Assembly (NCBI GenBank): GCA_964370405.1
Contig: CAYJJB010000001.1
Span: 6,407-70,406, forward strand
From: SIG603 sp964370405
Lineage (GTDB): Bacteria; Bacillota; Clostridia; Oscillospirales; Acutalibacteraceae
DNA: 64,000 nucleotides
Direction: 5' to 3'
Shown: positions 60,825 through 64,000 of the stretch, piece by piece
Position numbering within the stretch: position 1 is the first letter of the stretch
Layout of the letters: each line of letters begins with the position of its first letter
The notes under the pieces: model-generated
The model's database searches: none
Seen by the model: the letters and a program-made list of their open reading frames with translations, nothing else
What the model was told of the DNA's origin: nothing
Program-made: the position numbers and the translations under genes

Positions 60825-62051
60825 ATGGGTATTTTTGAAGAACTACAAGAAAGGGGCCTTATAGCCCAGGTATCAAATGAGGAAGAAATTAGAAAACTGA
60901 TTAATAATGGTGAGGCAACGTTTTACATAGGCTTTGACCCCACAGCAGATAGCCTTCATGTAGGTCACTTTATGGCGCTTTGTCTTATGAAAAGACTTCA
61001 AATGGCAGGTAATAAACCTATAGCGCTTTTAGGTGGCGGCACAGGCATGGTTGGCGACCCATCAGGCAGAACAGATATGAGAAATGTTTTAAGCGATGAG
61101 GATATAAAGCACAACTGCAATAGATTTAAAGAGCAAATGAGCAAGTTTATAGACTTTTCAGAAGGCAAGGCTTTAATGGTAAATAATGCTGACTGGCTTT
61201 TAAAACTTAATTATGTTGAGCTTTTAAGAGAAGTTGGAGCATGTTTTAGTGTTAATAAAATGCTAAGTGCAGAGTGTTACAAGCAAAGAATGGCTAAGGG
61301 GCTTAGCTTTTTAGAGTTTAACTACATGATAATGCAAAGCTATGACTTTTACGCTTTATTTAAAGATTACAACTGTAATTTACAATTTGGTGGTGACGAC
61401 CAATGGAGCAATATGCTAGGTGGCACAGAGCTTATAAGAAAGAAACTAAGAAAAGATGCGCATGTTATGACTATTACCCTGCTTTTAAATTCAGAGGGTA
61501 AGAAAATGGGAAAAACACAAAGTGGCGCTGTGTGGCTGGATCCAGAAAAAACATCACCATTTGATTTCTTCCAATACTGGAGAAATGTTGATGATGGAGA
61601 TGTATTAAAATGTATTAAAATGCTTACTTTCCTACCAATGGAAGAGATAAGAGAAATGGACTCATGGGAAGGTGCGCAGTTAAATACAGCAAAAGAAATA
61701 CTTGCATTTGAGCTTACAAAACTTGTTCACAGTGAAGAAGAGGCAGTAAAGGCAAGAGATGCGGCAAAAGCTCTATTTTCAAAGGGTGTAAGCGCTGATA
61801 ATATGCCAGGAAGTACTTTAGAAGCATCACTTTTTGATGGCGAGGGTTTAAATGTTTTAGATTTACTTGTAAATTCAGGACTTACACCGTCAAAAGCGGA
61901 AGCTAGACGTCTTGTACAACAAGGCGGAGTAAGCATTGATGATGAAAAAGTAGGAGATGTTAAATTTAATATTACTAAAGAAGCATTTGAAAAAGGATAT
62001 ATAGTAGTAAAAAAAGGTAAAAAAGTTTTCCATAAAATTTCCTTAGGGTAA
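60825..62051 (+). CDS. tyrS: Tyrosine-tRNA ligase
   Basis: The 408-residue class Ic synthetase has the HIGH-type motif HVGH (45-48) in PTADSLHVGHFMAL, LLGGGTGMVGDPSGR, QSYDFYALF and FGGDDQWSNMLGGTELIRK for tyrosine and tRNA recognition, and KMGKT as the KMSKS loop. A C-terminal S4 domain (about 338-405: LLVNSGLTPSKAEARRLVQQGGVSID) completes it. It is monocistronic behind a tyrosine T-box with a near-ideal promoter. Confidence 0.97.
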   Translation: MGIFEELQERGLIAQVSNEEEIRKLINNGEATFYIGFDPTADSLHVGHFMALCLMKRLQMAGNKPIALLGGGTGMVGDPSGRTDMRNVLSDEDIKHNCNRFKEQMSKFIDFSEGKALMVNNADWLLKLNYVELLREVGACFSVNKMLSAECYKQRMAKGLSFLEFNYMIMQSYDFYALFKDYNCNLQFGGDDQWSNMLGGTELIRKKLRKDAHVMTITLLLNSEGKKMGKTQSGAVWLDPEKTSPFDFFQYWRNVDDGDVLKCIKMLTFLPMEEIREMDSWEGAQLNTAKEILAFELTKLVHSEEEAVKARDAAKALFSKGVSADNMPGSTLEASLFDGEGLNVLDLLVNSGLTPSKAEARRLVQQGGVSIDDEKVGDVKFNITKEAFEKGYIVVKKGKKVFHKISLG

Positions 62052-62117
62052 TTTTAATTTTAGACTTAATGTGATAAAATAATAATATAAACTTTTACTT
62101 TTTAAGGAGATGTAAAT

Positions 62118-63524
62118 ATGGGCGGTATGTTTGGCGTTGCGTCAAAAAACAGTTGTACTTTAGATTTATTTTTCGGTGTTGATTATCATTCTCATTTAGG
62201 TACTTACAGAGGTGGTATGGCAGTGTATGATGGAGAGTTTTTTAACAAATCCATACACAATATACAAAACACACCATTTAGAACAAAGTTTGAGAATGAT
62301 TTAGAAGAGCTAGAGGGTAATATAGGCATAGGCTGTATAGCAGATATGTATCCTCAGCCGTTAGTAATAAATGCAAGCTTTGGAAGCTATGCAATTACAA
62401 CAGTTGGAAAAATTAATAATAAAGAAGATCTTTTAAAACAGACTTTCAAAAACGGCAACACTCACTTTTTAGAGCTTAGCGGTGGTAAAATAAATTCCAC
62501 AGAACTTGTGGCTGCACTTATAAATCAAAAAGAGGATTTGATTGAGGGCATAAAATATGTTCAAGAAATAATTGACGGCTCAATGTCAATGCTTGTCATG
62601 ACAAAAGACGGCATATATGCCGCTCGTGACAGGCTTGGAAGAACACCTATAATTATAGGTAAGAAAAACGATGCATACTGTGCATCATTTGAAGATTTTG
62701 CTTATATTAATTTAGGATACAATTTCCATCATGAACTAGGACCTAATGAAATATACTTTATTAGTCCTGATACGGCATATCAAATAGAAGCGCCAAAAAA
62801 AGATATGAAAATTTGCTCATTTTTATGGGTATATTATGGCTATCCAACATCATCTTATGAGGGTGTAAATGTTGAGGCAATGAGATATGAGTGCGGAAAG
62901 CTTCTAGCTAAAAGAGATAATGTATCACCCGATATAGTTGCAGGTGTGCCAGATTCTGGCATTGCACATGCGATAGGTTATGCAAATGAATCAGGAGTTC
63001 CTTTTGCAAGACCTTTTATTAAGTACACGCCAACATGGCCCAGATCATTTATGCCACAAATACAGGCACAAAGAAGCTTAATCGCAAAAATGAAACTAAT
63101 CCCTGTTGATGCACTTATAAAAAATAAAGATTTACTTTTAATTGATGACTCTATAGTGCGTGGCACTCAACTTGGAGAAACAACAGAGTTTTTATATAGT
63201 AGCGGGGCAAAAGAGGTGCACATAAGACCTGCGTGTCCTCCGCTTTTGTATGGCTGTAAATATTTAAACTTCTCTCGTTCAGGTTCAATTTTTGATCTTA
63301 TTACAAGAAGAGTGATTAAAGAGCGTGAGGGCGACAATGTAAGCGATGAATTGTTATTTGACTATGCAAATCCAGACAGCAAAAATTACGAAGGCATGCT
63401 TGAAATGATAAGAAAACAACTCAATTTTACAACACTTAGATACCACAGAGTGGACGATTTAGTTCAGTCAATAGGTATAGAGCCATGCAAACTGTGCACA
63501 TATTGCTGGACAGGTAAAGAGTAA
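62118..63524 (+). CDS. PurF-like phosphoribosyltransferase with no glutaminase cysteine
   Basis: The 468-residue protein has the two domains of amidophosphoribosyltransferase. The N-terminal Ntn glutaminase part starts MGGMFGVAS, where canonical PurF has a nucleophile cysteine (CGVFG); the aligned residue here is Gly2. DGIYAARDRLGRTPIIIG follows. The C-terminal PRTase part is intact, with the PRPP loop LLLIDDSIVRGTQLGETTEFLYSSGAKEVHIR. It ends in CKLCTYCWTGKE. I recall similar proteins in Clostridia and Bacteroidetes, usually named amidophosphoribosyltransferase. Without the cysteine it cannot use glutamine as PurF does; ammonia use or another function is likely. GGAG precedes ATG 62118. Confidence 0.85.
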   Translation: MGGMFGVASKNSCTLDLFFGVDYHSHLGTYRGGMAVYDGEFFNKSIHNIQNTPFRTKFENDLEELEGNIGIGCIADMYPQPLVINASFGSYAITTVGKINNKEDLLKQTFKNGNTHFLELSGGKINSTELVAALINQKEDLIEGIKYVQEIIDGSMSMLVMTKDGIYAARDRLGRTPIIIGKKNDAYCASFEDFAYINLGYNFHHELGPNEIYFISPDTAYQIEAPKKDMKICSFLWVYYGYPTSSYEGVNVEAMRYECGKLLAKRDNVSPDIVAGVPDSGIAHAIGYANESGVPFARPFIKYTPTWPRSFMPQIQAQRSLIAKMKLIPVDALIKNKDLLLIDDSIVRGTQLGETTEFLYSSGAKEVHIRPACPPLLYGCKYLNFSRSGSIFDLITRRVIKEREGDNVSDELLFDYANPDSKNYEGMLEMIRKQLNFTTLRYHRVDDLVQSIGIEPCKLCTYCWTGKE

Positions 63525-63581
63525 TAAACAACTTTGGGCTGTTGAACAAGTGAACAGTATGTTAGACAAATGAGTATAATA

Positions 63582-63613
63582 AAACTACCAATATCAAAAG
63601 ATATTGGTAGTTT
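63582..63613. terminator. Bidirectional terminator between the PurF-like and ComFB-like genes
   Basis: A perfect 14-bp stem (63582-63595 with 63600-63613) with loop AAAA is followed by GTTTTTT, between convergent genes. Confidence 0.9.
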
Positions 63614-63626
63614 GTTTTTTACTGTA

Positions 63627-63914
63627 TTAATCCTCTTTTGCCTCACACTCATCATGTCTTGGGTTCTTTGCAATAGTAGTTGCGGCTTCTGTTAATGCTC
63701 GAATTACATCAACTGTGTACTGTGTGCGCACAGTTTGAAGCTTTGAAAATAGCTCGCCTTTATGAGAAGCGAAATATTTTGGTGGCAATTTGTTTAAAGC
63801 CAAAGCAATAATGTCGTTTCTGCATGTACTGCAAGTGCAACAATCAATATTTTTACAAACGTTGTCAAATTGCATTTCAACAACCTCTTCCATTAAATTA
63901 ATATATTTACTCAT
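63627..63914 (-). CDS. ComFB-like protein (late competence development family)
   Basis: The 95-residue protein matches the ComFB family: INLMEEVVEMQFDNVCKNIDCCTCSTCRNDIIALALNKLPPKYFASHKGELFSKL, then TQYTVDVIRALTEAATTIAKNPRH. Three of its five cysteines form CCTCSTC, fitting the zinc site in family structures. In Bacillus comFB lies in the competence operon comFA-FB-FC; some cyanobacterial members bind cyclic di-nucleotides. Here it stands alone with its own promoter, without comFA or comFC in view. GGGAGG is 8 bases before ATG 63914. Confidence 0.88.
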   Translation of the reverse strand: MSKYINLMEEVVEMQFDNVCKNIDCCTCSTCRNDIIALALNKLPPKYFASHKGELFSKLQTVRTQYTVDVIRALTEAATTIAKNPRHDECEAKED

Positions 63915-63945
63915 AACTGTTACCTCCCGAATTTAATATAATAAA

Positions 63946-63974
63946 ATTATACTACTAAAAATAGAAATATACAA
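63946..63974 (-). promoter_or_regulatory. Promoter of the ComFB-like gene
   Basis: On the minus strand TTGTAT (63969-63974) and TATAAT (63946-63951) are separated by 17 bases, about 32 bases upstream of the start. Confidence 0.65.
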
Positions 63975-64000
63975 GGGTTCGACAAAATTATTTTTTAAAA

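Noticed and set aside
1..64000. tRNA, rRNA, CRISPR array, prophage or biosynthetic cluster
   Set aside because: Reading all intergenic stretches showed only promoters, terminators, two T-boxes and small palindromes; no repeat-spacer pattern and no phage or NRPS/PKS/RiPP genes.

Overview
The window is an AT-rich chromosomal segment of a Firmicute of the class Clostridia. The evidence is the gene content: an hprK-murB-rapZ-whiA-dnaE-pfkA block, a folD-dxs-tlyA-nadK-argR-recN block, a ymfF/ymfH peptidase pair, CD1247-type and DUF6106-type proteins, an IreB homologue, and T-box leaders upstream of two aminoacyl-tRNA synthetase genes. Many genes use strong AGGAGG-type ribosome binding sites with occasional TTG or GTG starts. 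Several intergenic regions carry near-consensus sigma-A promoters (TTGACA-17-TATAAT) and hairpin-plus-T-tract terminators. Two runs of N (100 and 10 bases) show that this is a draft or metagenome scaffold. I see no rRNA, tRNA, CRISPR array, transposase, integrase or prophage.

Layout. 1-4179 (minus): lysA, a Ppx/GppA-like gene with degraded catalytic motifs, and the 5' part of ppk cut by the window edge. 4331-7611: a HAD phosphatase, a small STIV-B116/DUF1874-like protein, an assembly gap, and two unrecognised membrane proteins with low-complexity segments. 7760-10059 (minus): a polar amino-acid ABC importer. 10238-13349 (minus): a small conserved protein with IreB, then cca with a membrane protein that looks like a degenerate C39 peptidase. 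13553-15500: a SEC-C protein convergent with a MATE transporter. 15663-24024 (plus): the hprK-to-pfkA housekeeping block followed by rpsU. 24097-29350 (plus): yqeG, an M24 peptidase, efp, a CD1247-like protein, and a GH3 glycosidase with beta-phosphoglucomutase.

29413-37681 (minus): a tightly packed eight-gene run, yfbR-dusB-MATE-polA-rlmA-arginine phosphatase-rimI-tsaD. 37874-43228 (plus): a YfhO and GT2 glycosyltransferase pair, ychF and a TSUP transporter. 43325-46732 (minus): pheS-pheT behind a T-box. 47154-49061 (plus): a DUF6106 protein, nnrD and a solitary mazF. 49244-50305 (minus): a LacI-family regulator, separated from mazF by a three-hairpin palindrome. 50512-60508 (plus): ymfF-ymfH-lgt-folD-dxs-tlyA-nadK-argR-recN. 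60541-63524 (plus): a tyrosine T-box, tyrS and a PurF paralogue lacking its glutaminase cysteine. 63627-63914 (minus): a ComFB-like protein.

Most of the window is ordinary housekeeping. The observations most worth following are proteins that kept their fold but lost key residues or domains (Ppx-like, C39-like, PurF-like, a WhiA without its first LAGLIDADG repeat), the orphan GC-rich mazF next to a cloverleaf palindrome, the DUF1874-like protein related to ring nucleases, and a scaffold gap whose two flanks are the same 29 bases. I did not find a convincing new multi-gene defence or metabolic system.
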